DNA of 64,000 nucleotides from Gramella sp. MAR_2010_147 (GTDB taxonomy: Bacteria > Bacteroidota > Bacteroidia > Flavobacteriales > Flavobacteriaceae), in the NCBI RefSeq assembly GCF_900105135.1, contig NZ_LT629741.1:2418001-2482000 (forward strand), read 5' to 3'. The position numbers and the translations under genes were made by a program. Position 1 is the stretch's first letter; the number at the start of each line of letters is the position of its first letter. Under the pieces are notes generated by a model. That model was not told the DNA's origin and searched no databases. It saw nothing but the letters and a program-made list of their open reading frames with translations. This document shows, piece by piece, positions 54,032 to 62,742 of this stretch.

Positions 54032-54318
54032 ACAAAGAAGACTTAATTCCTGCAGAAGAGATTTGTGTTCGCTATAAAGTGGAGCGTCAGTTTGTAAGCT
54101 CACTGTACGATAGCGGGATCATAGAGGTAATCACAATAGAGGAGACTGAGTATGTTCACTGTGACCATCTGGCCAATTTTGAAAAAATGATGCGCCTGCA
54201 CAATGAATTAAATATCAATTTGGAGGGACTTGAAGCTATTGATCATTTACTAAAGCAAATACAGAAACTTCAAAAGGATAATCTTCAATTGAAAAACAGA
54301 TTGGGACTTTACGAATAA
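54028..54318 (+). CDS. cbpM: CbpM-like chaperone modulator
   Basis: A 96-residue MerR-fold-like protein that in E. coli binds the CbpA J domain and inhibits it. The sequence EDLIPAEEICVRYKVERQFV is the winged-helix part, and the second half is a coiled coil (AIDHLLKQIQKLQKDNLQLK). Overlapping cbpA by 4 bp is the classical arrangement. A C-terminal leucine-rich stretch suggests dimerisation. Confidence 0.9.
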   Translation: MNKEDLIPAEEICVRYKVERQFVSSLYDSGIIEVITIEETEYVHCDHLANFEKMMRLHNELNINLEGLEAIDHLLKQIQKLQKDNLQLKNRLGLYE

Positions 54319-54420
54319 AATGGGACCCATAAAATACTTGCTGACTATTTTACATCTCCTTATAAACAGGCTCAAACAAAATTTTAAATCTCTTTTATAG
54401 CTTTTGCATTTAATTCCTTT

Positions 54421-54428
54421 TAATTTTG
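54421..54428 (+). promoter_or_regulatory. -7 promoter box of the aminopeptidase P gene
   Basis: taattttg matches TAnnTTTG perfectly, 22 bp before the ATG. A TTG stands 14 bp upstream of it, shorter than the usual spacing. Confidence 0.5.
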
Positions 54429-54450
54429 AAAAAATTGAAACGATTTATTT

Positions 54451-55743
54451 ATGAAATATGATAGAATAGATAGGAGACTCTTTATAAAGAACCGAAAAAA
54501 CTTCATGGAGAAGATGAAGCCAAAAAGTCTGGCGGTTTTTAATTCTAATGACGTTTATCCTATTGGTGCCGATAGTACCATGCCTTTTCAGCAAAACCGT
54601 GATATTTTTTATCTAAGTGGTGTAGATCAGGATGAAAGTATTCTGGTGTTATTCCCGGATGCTCCTGAAGAAAAGCACCGCGAAATTCTTTTTCTTACTG
54701 AAACCAATGAACATATTGCAGTTTGGGAAGGGGCGAAGCTTACTAAAGATGATGCTTTTGAAGTAAGTGGTGTCAAAACCGTGTACTGGATGAAAGATTT
54801 TGAAAAGATCTTTTTTGAAGTGATGACGCAATGTGAAACTGTTTATTTGAATACAAATGAACATTACAGGGCGAACCATGAAACGGAAACAAGAGATGAG
54901 CGTTTTATAAAATGGTGCAAGGAAAAGTACCCGGCGCACCAGGTGGCGAAGGCTAATCCAATTTTACAGAGGTTACGTTCCGTAAAAGATCCTATTGAGC
55001 TGGATTTAATGCAGAAAGCTTGTGATATTACTGAAAAAGCTTTCCGCAGGACATTAAAGTTTGTAAAACCCGGAGTGTGGGAATATGAGATAGAAGCGGA
55101 ATATTATCACGAAATGATAAGAAACCGCTCTAAAGGCTTTGCTTATACACCAATTATCGCAAGTGGAAATAACGCCAATGTTCTACATTATATAGAGAAC
55201 AGGCATCAGTGTAAGGAAGGAGACCTTATTCTTCTGGATACAGGAGCAGAATATGCGAATTATTCCAGTGACCTTAGTAGAACAATTCCAGTGTCAGGAA
55301 GGTATACAGACAGGCAAAAGCAGGTTTACAACGCGGTAAATAAAGTAAAAAAGAACGCTACGAAAATGCTGGTTCCAGGAACTATGTGGAAAGAATATCA
55401 TGTAGAAGTTGGAAAAATGATGACTTCTGAATTGCTTGATCTTGGATTGCTTGATAAGGCTGACGTTCAAAATGAAGACCCGGACTGGCCTGCCTATAAA
55501 AAGTATTTTATGCATGGCACCTCTCATCATATTGGTTTAGATACTCATGATTATGGAATTCTAACCGAACCTATGCAGGCGAATCAGGTATTTACTGTAG
55601 AGCCGGGAATTTATCTTCCAGATGAAGGTTTCGGGATTAGGCTTGAAGACGATGTGGTGATCCAGGCAAAAGGAGAGCCTTTTAACTTAATGCGAAATAT
55701 ACCTATTGAAGTAGAGGAGATCGAGGAAATAATGAATTCTTAG
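54451..55743 (+). CDS. pepP: Xaa-Pro aminopeptidase (aminopeptidase P)
   Basis: Removes an N-terminal residue preceding proline; pita-bread fold with two metals. The 430-residue length fits. The N-terminal domain has NSNDVYPIGADSTMPFQQNR and FYLSGVDQDESILVL. The metal ligands are Asp263 (LLDTGAE), Asp274 (YSSDLSRT), His in HGTSHHIGLDTHD, Glu in VEPGIYLPDEGFG and Glu in RLEDDVVI. All are intact. It has its own promoter and terminator. Confidence 0.94.
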   Translation: MKYDRIDRRLFIKNRKNFMEKMKPKSLAVFNSNDVYPIGADSTMPFQQNRDIFYLSGVDQDESILVLFPDAPEEKHREILFLTETNEHIAVWEGAKLTKDDAFEVSGVKTVYWMKDFEKIFFEVMTQCETVYLNTNEHYRANHETETRDERFIKWCKEKYPAHQVAKANPILQRLRSVKDPIELDLMQKACDITEKAFRRTLKFVKPGVWEYEIEAEYYHEMIRNRSKGFAYTPIIASGNNANVLHYIENRHQCKEGDLILLDTGAEYANYSSDLSRTIPVSGRYTDRQKQVYNAVNKVKKNATKMLVPGTMWKEYHVEVGKMMTSELLDLGLLDKADVQNEDPDWPAYKKYFMHGTSHHIGLDTHDYGILTEPMQANQVFTVEPGIYLPDEGFGIRLEDDVVIQAKGEPFNLMRNIPIEVEEIEEIMNS

Positions 55744-55775
55744 ATCCTTAAGGATAATTTAAAAGTTAATAATTG

Positions 55776-55817
55776 CCGCAAATTCCTGAATATCCATTCT
55801 TGAATTTGCGGTTTTTT
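55776..55817 (+). terminator. Intrinsic terminator of the aminopeptidase P gene
   Basis: The 10-bp stem ccgcaaattc/gaatttgcgg with a 15-nt loop, followed by six T. Its 3' arm contains tgaatttg, one mismatch from a -7 box for the next gene. Confidence 0.85.
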
Positions 55818-55827
55818 AATTTAAGAT

Positions 55828-56607
55828 ATGAGTGAATTAAAGTTTAAAGGCGCAAAAATCCATTATACAAGTCGGGGGCAGGGAGCTAAAGTTCCTTTAG
55901 TGCTTTTACACGGATTTCTGGAAGATTCTAAAATATGGGCCCCAATTGTTAAGGAGCTACAAATGGAACGGCAGATTATTTGCATAGATCTACCAGGTCA
56001 TGGAAAATCTGAAGGAATCGCTGAGGTACATTCAATATCACTGATGGCCGATGTGGTTCGGGAGGTTTTGAAACATCTTGAAATAGAAGAGATTAGCGTA
56101 GCGGGACACAGCATGGGTGGTTATGTGAGTTTGGAATTCCTCAAAAAATTTCCTATGATACTAAGAAGCATTGTGTTGATAAATTCAACGCCTATTGAGG
56201 ATAGTGTGGAAAAGCGAAAAATACGTGAAAGATTTGTGCAATTAGTAGGTAAGAATAAAGAAGCTTATATAAGTATGGCTATTTCGAATCTCTATTCTGA
56301 AAAAAGTAGATTAAAATTTGCTTCAGAAATTGAAGATTTGAAGTCCCGGGCAATGAAAATGGAGATTGAAAATATACAGGCTTCGTTAAAAGGAATGAAA
56401 ATTCGTACAAATTATTTACATGAACTTAAAGGCTTTCCTGGACAAAAGATCATCGCAGCCGCAAAAGAGGATTCAATTTTAGATATGAATGATTTAAAAA
56501 ATATATCCGGAGAATGTAATTGTGAATTTTATAGCATGGAAAACGGTCATAATTCCCCGGTTGAAGATATCAACAATTTAAGAACAATAATACACTTAAT
56601 CGATTAA
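55828..56607 (+). CDS. Alpha/beta-fold hydrolase
   Basis: A 259-residue cytoplasmic alpha/beta hydrolase. The oxyanion region is LVLLHGFLEDSKIW, the nucleophile elbow VAGHSMGGYVSLEF, the acid lies in AAKEDSILDMND and the histidine in ENGHNSPVEDI. This is the intact Ser-Asp-His arrangement. The group is close to BioH/MenH-like esterases but the substrate cannot be told. It sits alone, 84 bp after the pepP stop. Confidence 0.88.
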   Translation: MSELKFKGAKIHYTSRGQGAKVPLVLLHGFLEDSKIWAPIVKELQMERQIICIDLPGHGKSEGIAEVHSISLMADVVREVLKHLEIEEISVAGHSMGGYVSLEFLKKFPMILRSIVLINSTPIEDSVEKRKIRERFVQLVGKNKEAYISMAISNLYSEKSRLKFASEIEDLKSRAMKMEIENIQASLKGMKIRTNYLHELKGFPGQKIIAAAKEDSILDMNDLKNISGECNCEFYSMENGHNSPVEDINNLRTIIHLID

Positions 56608-56617
56608 TTTGTGCATT

Positions 56618-56650
56618 TTGTCGAACCATTAACTTTTTTTTATACTTTAG
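56618..56650 (+). promoter_or_regulatory. Possible promoter of the small zinc-ribbon gene
   Basis: TTG (56618-56620), a 22-bp spacer and tactttag (56643-56650), one mismatch from TAnnTTTG. The ATG is 29 bp downstream. Confidence 0.4.
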
Positions 56651-56679
56651 TAATCTAGAAACCAGAAAATTAACCTTAT

Positions 56680-56931
56680 ATGAAAAAAGCAAACCCTACT
56701 TCATTTTCATTTGCAAAGGTTTGTTGCAGTATTTTCGGACACAAATTAAGAGTGTCTAAAAACATTACGAATCATGTACATGAGTACCAATGTAAAAATT
56801 GTGGTATGGAGATGACTGACACTGCAGATGGGCTTTTGGCAAGACTAACCCCCAAATTTAAGGAGACTAATGCGTATCTGGCAAAAATTCATAAAAAACG
56901 CAGACGGGTATTTATTGCAAAGGCTTCTTAA
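56680..56931 (+). CDS. Small zinc-ribbon protein (DUF1660-like)
   Basis: An 83-residue basic protein. VCCSIFGHKLRVSK, then EYQCKNCGMEMTD, gives a C-x4-H and CxxC arrangement as in DUF1660-like small zinc proteins seen in flavobacteria. The tail is very basic (KIHKKRRRVFIAKAS), which suggests nucleic-acid contact. Function is unknown. Its stop overlaps the convergent thiL stop by 4 bp. Confidence 0.75.
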   Translation: MKKANPTSFSFAKVCCSIFGHKLRVSKNITNHVHEYQCKNCGMEMTDTADGLLARLTPKFKETNAYLAKIHKKRRRVFIAKAS

Positions 56932-57983
56932 TCTTCTTTGCTTCCCATCGAATTCCAGCCTCTGGCTATTAATGGCAGTTTCTGGTTAGCTCGGGTGACT
57001 AGGTGCATTCCTTCATTTTGCTCGGTCATATGGCCTATAACTGTCAAATGCGGGTTTCCTTTAATTTTAACATAATCATCCTGAGAAATCGTAAAAAGCA
57101 ACTCGTAATCTTCTCCACCGCTTAATGCGATCATAGTGCTGTCTATTTCAAATTCTTCACAAACAGATATCACCGCTGGATCTAACGGGATTTTTTCCTC
57201 AAAAAGATTAGCACCCAATTTAGAATTCTTACAAAGATGAATCACTTCAGATGAAAGTCCGTCACTAACATCTATCATGGAAGTTGGTTTTACCTCAAGA
57301 TCTTTAAGTAGTGGGGCGATATCTTTTCTCGCTTCCGGTTTCAATTGTCTTTCAATTAAATAAGTGTATTGATCCAGATCTGGTTGAGAATTTGGATTGG
57401 CTTTAAAAACCTCTTTTTCACGTTCCAGAATTTGTAATCCCATATATGCAGCTCCAAGATCCCCGGTTACTACCAGAAGATCGTTTGTTTTTGCGCCATC
57501 ACGGTAAACAATATCCTCTTTTTCTGCAACCCCAAGTGCCGTGACACTTATCAGTAATCCGGAAGTGGAGGAAGTGGTGTCTCCACCAACGACATCTACA
57601 TTATATATTTTTGATGCTAATTGAATTCCTGCATATAATTCTTCCAGTGCTTCTACTGGAAAACGGTTTGAAACAGCGATAGAAACAGTGATGTGGGTAG
57701 CCGTGGCATTCATTGCATAAATGTCTGAGAGGTTTACCATTACCGCTTTATATCCAAGATGTTTTAAAGGCATGTAAGCCAGGTCAAAATGGACTCCTTC
57801 CACCAGAAGGTCTGTACTAACAATGGTTTGTTTATTCTCAAAATTAAGTACTGCGGCATCATCACCAATAGCCTTAATTGTTGATTCTAGCTTAGGACTG
57901 AAGTTCCCGGTAAGATGATCTATTAAACCAAATTCACCTAATTCTGAAAGGTTTGTTTTGCTTTCCTGACTATTATCAAACAT
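56928..57983 (-). CDS. thiL: Thiamine-monophosphate kinase
   Basis: Makes thiamine pyrophosphate from thiamine phosphate. The 351-residue protein has the AIR-synthase-like fold: GDDAAVLNFENKQTIVSTDLLVEGVHFDL, GYKAVMVNLSDIYAMNA, and VVGGDTTSSTSGLLISVTALG for the ATP/Mg sites. SMIDVSDGLSSEVIHLCKNS and LSGGEDYELLFT complete the set. No other thiamine genes are in the window. A -7 box lies 19 bp upstream. Confidence 0.95.
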   Translation of the reverse strand: MFDNSQESKTNLSELGEFGLIDHLTGNFSPKLESTIKAIGDDAAVLNFENKQTIVSTDLLVEGVHFDLAYMPLKHLGYKAVMVNLSDIYAMNATATHITVSIAVSNRFPVEALEELYAGIQLASKIYNVDVVGGDTTSSTSGLLISVTALGVAEKEDIVYRDGAKTNDLLVVTGDLGAAYMGLQILEREKEVFKANPNSQPDLDQYTYLIERQLKPEARKDIAPLLKDLEVKPTSMIDVSDGLSSEVIHLCKNSKLGANLFEEKIPLDPAVISVCEEFEIDSTMIALSGGEDYELLFTISQDDYVKIKGNPHLTVIGHMTEQNEGMHLVTRANQKLPLIARGWNSMGSKED

Positions 57984-58002
57984 GCAATTGAATTTTAAAG
58001 TG

Positions 58003-58010
58003 CAAAAGTA
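58003..58010 (-). promoter_or_regulatory. -7 promoter box of thiL
   Basis: On the minus strand this reads tacttttg, a perfect TAnnTTTG, 19 bp before the ATG at 57983. Confidence 0.5.
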
Positions 58011-58171
58011 CGATTATAAAATTCATTGAGGAAGAATGAAGCAAAAGCTTTAAAATGAGCAAAAAGTGTTTAAGAATAAGTATTTTAAGAATTTGATATT
58101 TTGATTGATGGGCTCTATAATTCAATTCTTAAAACATATGCTTAGTCTATGGTAAAACACATGCTTTGTAG

Positions 58172-58179
58172 TATATTTG
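58172..58179 (+). promoter_or_regulatory. -7 promoter box of the suf operon
   Basis: tatatttg matches TAnnTTTG perfectly, 30 bp before the sufA ATG. No TTG at the usual distance. No IscR-like or Fur-like operator was recognised. Confidence 0.55.
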
Positions 58180-58209
58180 TGCCCAATTTAGAATTAATCT
58201 TTATAGGTT

Positions 58210-58539
58210 ATGATTAAAGTTAGCGAAGAAGCAAAAACAAAAATTTCTGCTCTGATGACCGAAGGCGGTTTCAATCCCGAAGCCGATTATGTTCGTGTTG
58301 GTGTGAAGAGTGGTGGCTGCTCTGGCTTGTCTTATGAATTGAATTTTGATAAGAGTCAGGTGGATGGCGATAAAATTTTTGAAGACAATGATGTGAAAAT
58401 TGTTGTTGATAAACGCAGTGTTCTGTATTTGGCAGGAACCATTCTGGAGTATTCAGGTGGTTTAAATGGAAAGGGTTTTGTTTTTAATAACCCAAATGCG
58501 CAGCGAACCTGTGGGTGTGGTGAGAGTTTTTCACTATAA
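58210..58539 (+). CDS. sufA: A-type iron-sulfur carrier
   Basis: A 109-residue SufA/IscA/ErpA-type protein that carries Fe-S clusters to apo-proteins. The three conserved cysteines are present: one in SGGCSGLSYEL and two in RTCGCGESFSL near the end. It is the first gene of the suf operon, 52 bp before sufB. Which of the three A-type subfamilies it belongs to cannot be settled by eye; position favours SufA. Confidence 0.93.
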   Translation: MIKVSEEAKTKISALMTEGGFNPEADYVRVGVKSGGCSGLSYELNFDKSQVDGDKIFEDNDVKIVVDKRSVLYLAGTILEYSGGLNGKGFVFNNPNAQRTCGCGESFSL

Positions 58540-58591
58540 AACTTTTAACGTTAACCGAGGTTGACGTCAATCTAAATTAGAATTAGCAATA

Positions 58592-60037
58592 ATGGCATAT
58601 ACTGAAGACGATTTAAAGAAAGAGCTCGAAACAAAAGAGTATGAGTATGGATTTTATACAGATATAGAATCTGATACTTTTCCTGTGGGCTTGAACGAAG
58701 ACATCGTGCGAGCGATTTCTAAGAAGAAAGAAGAACCAGAATGGATGACTGAATGGCGCCTGGAAGCTTATCGCGCCTGGGAAGATATGATCGAACCGGA
58801 ATGGGCGAATGTAAAATACCCAAAACCGGATTTTCAAAATATCTCTTATTATTCAGCACCAAATAAAAAACCTAAATACGAAAGTTTAGATGAGGTAGAT
58901 CCTGAATTGCTGGATACCTTTAAAAAACTTGGTATTTCCTTGGATGAGCAGAAGAAACTTGCAGGTGTTGCGGTAGATGTAGTGATGGACTCTGTTTCTG
59001 TGACTACCACTTTTAAAAAGACCCTTGCTGAGAAAGGAATTATTTTCTGTTCCATTTCTGAAGCGATCAAGGAACATCCGGAATTGGTGAAGAAATATTT
59101 GGGTACCGTGGTGCCTAAAAAAGACAATTTTTATGCTGCTTTGAATTCTGCAGTATTTAGTGATGGTTCTTTCTGTTATATTCCAAAGGGTGTTCGTTGT
59201 CCTATGGAACTTTCAACCTACTTTAGAATCAACCAGGCAGGAACCGGGCAGTTTGAGAGAACACTTGTAGTAGCAGATGAAGATAGTTATGTAAGTTACC
59301 TGGAAGGTTGTACTGCTCCTTCCCGTGATGAAAATCAATTGCATGCGGCTGTTGTAGAGCTTGTAGCACTGGATGGTTCTGAAATTAAATACAGTACAGT
59401 TCAAAACTGGTTTCCTGGAAATAAGGAAGGAAAAGGAGGAGTTTTCAATTTTGTTACTAAAAGAGGGCTTTGTGAGAATAACGCGAAGATCTCTTGGACT
59501 CAGGTGGAAACAGGATCTGCTGTTACCTGGAAATATCCTAGTTGTATTTTGAAAGGAGATAATTCGGTTGGAGAATTTTATTCTATTGCTGTAACTAATA
59601 ACTGGCAGCAAGCCGATACCGGAACTAAGATGATCCATCTTGGGAAGAATACTAAGAGTACGATCATTTCAAAAGGTATATCGGCAGGACAGTCTCAGAA
59701 TTCGTATCGTGGACTTGTCCAAATCAATGGAAGAGCTCATAATGCAAGGAATTTCTCGCAGTGTGATTCCCTTTTAATGGGTAATAAATGCGGAGCGCAT
59801 ACTTTTCCTTATATCGAGGTTAAAAATAAATCTGCCCAGGTAGAGCACGAAGCTACCACCAGTAAAATTGGGGAAGATCAGATTTTTTACTGTAACCAAA
59901 GAGGTATAGATACTGAGAAAGCGATCGCATTGATCGTGAATGGTTTTAGTAAAGAAGTCTTAAACAAGTTACCAATGGAATTTGCAGTAGAAGCGCAAAA
60001 ACTACTCGAAATTTCACTTGAAGGTTCAGTTGGATAA
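58592..60037 (+). CDS. sufB: Fe-S cluster assembly scaffold SufB
   Basis: A 481-residue subunit of the SufBCD scaffold. Family motifs are [64 protein letters not shown] and the C-terminal [29 protein letters not shown], which carries the conserved histidine and glutamate of the SufB-SufD interface. Length and motifs are complete. A lipoprotein gene is inserted between it and sufC. Confidence 0.97.
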   Translation: MAYTEDDLKKELETKEYEYGFYTDIESDTFPVGLNEDIVRAISKKKEEPEWMTEWRLEAYRAWEDMIEPEWANVKYPKPDFQNISYYSAPNKKPKYESLDEVDPELLDTFKKLGISLDEQKKLAGVAVDVVMDSVSVTTTFKKTLAEKGIIFCSISEAIKEHPELVKKYLGTVVPKKDNFYAALNSAVFSDGSFCYIPKGVRCPMELSTYFRINQAGTGQFERTLVVADEDSYVSYLEGCTAPSRDENQLHAAVVELVALDGSEIKYSTVQNWFPGNKEGKGGVFNFVTKRGLCENNAKISWTQVETGSAVTWKYPSCILKGDNSVGEFYSIAVTNNWQQADTGTKMIHLGKNTKSTIISKGISAGQSQNSYRGLVQINGRAHNARNFSQCDSLLMGNKCGAHTFPYIEVKNKSAQVEHEATTSKIGEDQIFYCNQRGIDTEKAIALIVNGFSKEVLNKLPMEFAVEAQKLLEISLEGSVG

Positions 60038-60056
60038 TACCAGCGCTATAATTGCT

Positions 60057-60440
60057 ATGAAGAAGTTATTTGGATTATTGATATTGAGTTCTCTTCTTTT
60101 TTCCTGTCAGGATGAAGAACGTAGGGAACTTATGGATCAACCGGAAGTTGAAAAAGTGCCAGACAGTATTCAGGTTCTAAAAGGGGAATTTGTATATGGC
60201 GCAGATGCTGCGGTAATGAGAGGTGAGAACTTTGTTTATGGAGTTACCCTGGATTCATTGTCCCAGCTTCTTTCAGATAAAATAGCTCCTTTAAAATCGG
60301 ACGATTTTCAAATGATCCCTGTGACGGTAAAAGCGAAAATAAAGCCTAATCCAGCGCAGGAAGGCTGGGAAGAGGTAATTGAAATTTTAGAGATTATTAA
60401 AGTTCCTGAAGGAGCAAAAGTGTTAGACACTATAAATTAA
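60057..60440 (+). CDS. Small lipoprotein encoded inside the suf operon
   Basis: A 127-residue lipoprotein, Cys17 in LLFSC, between sufB and sufC on the same strand. I chose ATG 60057 (MKKLFGLLILSS); the longer frame starts inside sufB. The mature part is short and charged, with no domain I know: EFVYGADAAVMRGENFVYGVTLDSLSQLL and VTVKAKIKPNPAQEGWEEVIEILEII. A periplasmic or outer-membrane protein in a cytoplasmic Fe-S operon is unexpected; it may be co-regulated rather than part of the machinery. Confidence 0.85.
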   Translation: MKKLFGLLILSSLLFSCQDEERRELMDQPEVEKVPDSIQVLKGEFVYGADAAVMRGENFVYGVTLDSLSQLLSDKIAPLKSDDFQMIPVTVKAKIKPNPAQEGWEEVIEILEIIKVPEGAKVLDTIN

Positions 60441-60492
60441 TAAATAGAAAAAATTAAATCCATCTGCTTAGGCAGATTCAGAATTGATAGAC

Positions 60493-61242
60493 ATGCTTAA
60501 AATAAAGAATTTACACGCCAGCATAGAAGATAAAGAGATCTTAAAGGGAATTAATCTTGAGATCAATCCGGGGGAGGTCCATGCGATCATGGGGCCAAAC
60601 GGTTCAGGAAAAAGTACGTTATCTTCAGTGATTGCAGGAAGGGAAGAATATGAAATGACTGATGGAGAAATGATTTTTGAAGGAGCAGATCTTCGCGAAA
60701 TGGATCCTGAAGAAAGAGCTCACAAAGGTATTTTCCTTTCTTTTCAATATCCGGTGGAAATTCCGGGGGTGTCGGTGACCAACTTTATTAAAACGGCCAT
60801 CAATGCCCAGAGAAAAGCTCATGGAAAAGAGGATATGCCAGCCAATGAAATGCTGAAAATGATTCGTGAGAAATCTGAAATGCTGGAAATAGACCGTAAA
60901 TTTTTATCACGTTCTCTTAATCAGGGATTTTCAGGTGGTGAGAAGAAGCGTAATGAAATCTTCCAAATGGCGGTTTTGGACCCAAAATTATCTATTCTTG
61001 ATGAAACAGATTCAGGCCTGGATATCGATGCCTTAAAAGTGGTTGCTGATGGGGTGAATAAATTGAGAAGAGAAGATAACGCGGTATTGCTTATTACTCA
61101 CTATCAGAGATTGTTGAATTATATTGTCCCAGATGTAGTGCATGTGATGGTAGACGGAAAAATCGTAAAATCTGGAGGAAAGGAACTTGCGCACGAATTA
61201 GAAGAAAGAGGGTACGATTGGGTAAAAAAGGAAACAGTTTAG
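60493..61242 (+). CDS. sufC: Fe-S cluster assembly ATPase SufC
   Basis: ABC-type ATPase of the SufBCD complex; cytoplasmic, without membrane partner. I chose ATG 60493 (MLKIKNLHASIEDKEIL), 249 residues. Walker A is GPNGSGKST (near 36), Q-loop FLSFQYPVEIPG, signature FSGGEKKRNEIFQM and Walker B LSILDETDSGLDIDA, followed by the H-loop ITHYQRLL. Its leader contains the hairpin atctgc-ttag-gcagat at 60462-60477. Confidence 0.97.
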   Translation: MLKIKNLHASIEDKEILKGINLEINPGEVHAIMGPNGSGKSTLSSVIAGREEYEMTDGEMIFEGADLREMDPEERAHKGIFLSFQYPVEIPGVSVTNFIKTAINAQRKAHGKEDMPANEMLKMIREKSEMLEIDRKFLSRSLNQGFSGGEKKRNEIFQMAVLDPKLSILDETDSGLDIDALKVVADGVNKLRREDNAVLLITHYQRLLNYIVPDVVHVMVDGKIVKSGGKELAHELEERGYDWVKKETV

Positions 61243-61311
61243 GATTTAATATTCAATGTTTCTGAAAAAGAAAACTCTGAATTTTAAATTTTAAACCTGA
61301 AATTGAACAAA

Positions 61312-62625
61312 ATGGAATTAAAAGATAAACTTATCTCATCATTTTTAGCCTTTGAAGAAGGCCTGGAACCTGATAGGGGAATGGATACCATAAGAAATCA
61401 GGCGATCAAGGATTTCGAAAACCTTGGTTTTCCTAATAAAAAAGATGAGGACTGGAAATATACTTCGCTTAATGCTGTTTTAAAACATGATTATAGCGTA
61501 TTTCCTAAGAAAGAAGATGCGATAGATTATCGTGATATCAAGAAATATTTGATTCATGATATAGATACTTATGACCTGGTTTTTATTGATGGAATTTATT
61601 CTTCTCATCTTTCCCAAACTACTCATGAGAAGATCGATGTTTGCTTGATGTCATCTGCATTAACTAAGGATAAATATAGGCCGGTGATAGATAACTACTT
61701 TAGTAAGGTAGCGCCAAAATCTGGTTTAAATTCATTGAATACTGCATTTGCAAAAGAAGGTGCATTTATTCATATTCATAAGAACAAGCAGGCAGATAAG
61801 CCCATCCAGATCATTAATTTTGCAACTGGAAACGAGTCTTCCCTTTTACTTCAGCCAAGAAATTTAGTAGTTGTAGAAGAGAATTCGTACGTTCAAATTA
61901 TTGAGAGGCACCAAAGTCTTACAGATCATCCAGTACTTACCAATTCTGTAACAGAGATCTTTGCCGATAGACGCGCGATGGTTGATTATTATAAGATCCA
62001 GAATGATAAAGCTTCTGCTTCTTTGATAGACAATACTTTTATAGAACAAAAAGATGAAAGCAATGTTTCAGTCCATACATTTTCATTTGGCGGAAAACTT
62101 ACCCGTAATAATCTGAATTTCTATCAGAAAGGCGAGCGTATAGATTCTACCATGAAAGGGGTGACGATCATTGAAGGTAAGCAGCACGTAGATCATAATA
62201 CACTAGTTCATCATATAGAACCAAATTGTGAGAGTCACCAGGATTATAAAGGAATTTTTGGTGATAGTTCAACCGGTGTTTTCAATGGAAAAGTGCTGGT
62301 AGAGAAAGAAGCTCAAAAGACAAATGCGTACCAGTCTAACAATAATATTCTGGCAGATGATAAAGCGACGATCAACTCTAAACCTCAATTAGAGATCTTT
62401 GCAGATGATGTGGCCTGTAGTCACGGTTGTACCATTGGTCAGTTAGATGAAGATGCTTTATTTTATTTACAATCTCGTGGGATTCCTAGGAAGGAAGCTC
62501 GTGGATTGATGATGTATGCTTTCGCCAACAACGTATTGGAGAGTGTAAAGATCCCGGAAGTAAAGAAAAGAATCAATAAACTGATCGCTTCTAAACTGGA
62601 AGTAGAATTAGGTTTTAACCTGTAG
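61312..62625 (+). CDS. sufD: Fe-S cluster assembly protein SufD
   Basis: A 437-residue partner of SufB. I chose ATG 61312 (MELKDKLISSFLAFEEG). The conserved core holds VHTFSFGGKLTRNNLNFYQKG, VDHNTLVHHIEPNCESHQDYKGIFGD and the C-terminal KPQLEIFADDVACSHGCTIGQLDEDALFYLQSRGI with the conserved cysteine/histidine pair. It lies 69 bp after sufC and 117 bp before sufS. Confidence 0.96.
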   Translation: MELKDKLISSFLAFEEGLEPDRGMDTIRNQAIKDFENLGFPNKKDEDWKYTSLNAVLKHDYSVFPKKEDAIDYRDIKKYLIHDIDTYDLVFIDGIYSSHLSQTTHEKIDVCLMSSALTKDKYRPVIDNYFSKVAPKSGLNSLNTAFAKEGAFIHIHKNKQADKPIQIINFATGNESSLLLQPRNLVVVEENSYVQIIERHQSLTDHPVLTNSVTEIFADRRAMVDYYKIQNDKASASLIDNTFIEQKDESNVSVHTFSFGGKLTRNNLNFYQKGERIDSTMKGVTIIEGKQHVDHNTLVHHIEPNCESHQDYKGIFGDSSTGVFNGKVLVEKEAQKTNAYQSNNNILADDKATINSKPQLEIFADDVACSHGCTIGQLDEDALFYLQSRGIPRKEARGLMMYAFANNVLESVKIPEVKKRINKLIASKLEVELGFNL

Positions 62626-62660
62626 TCAGTTAAAATATCCTGGTAATATAAATGTGTTTT

Positions 62661-62694
62661 TTTCAGCCTGAGCATATCAAAGGCTATGGGCGAG
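62661..62694 (+). repeat. Possible degenerate repeat-element fragment between sufD and sufS
   Basis: agcct at 62665-62669 is mirrored by aggct at 62681-62685, in cagcctgagcatatcaaagg. This resembles dispersed palindromic sequences with ctgagc..gtcgaagg that I recall from related genomes, but it is short and decayed. The rest of the 117-bp gap holds nothing recognised. Confidence 0.3.
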
Positions 62695-62742
62695 ACACAA
62701 AGTAGCGCCAGATAAATAAGAAATTATTTAAAATTATAAAGG

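Noticed and set aside
59213..59638. A 141-residue frame on the minus strand
   Set aside because: Antisense to sufB, which is complete; no motifs.
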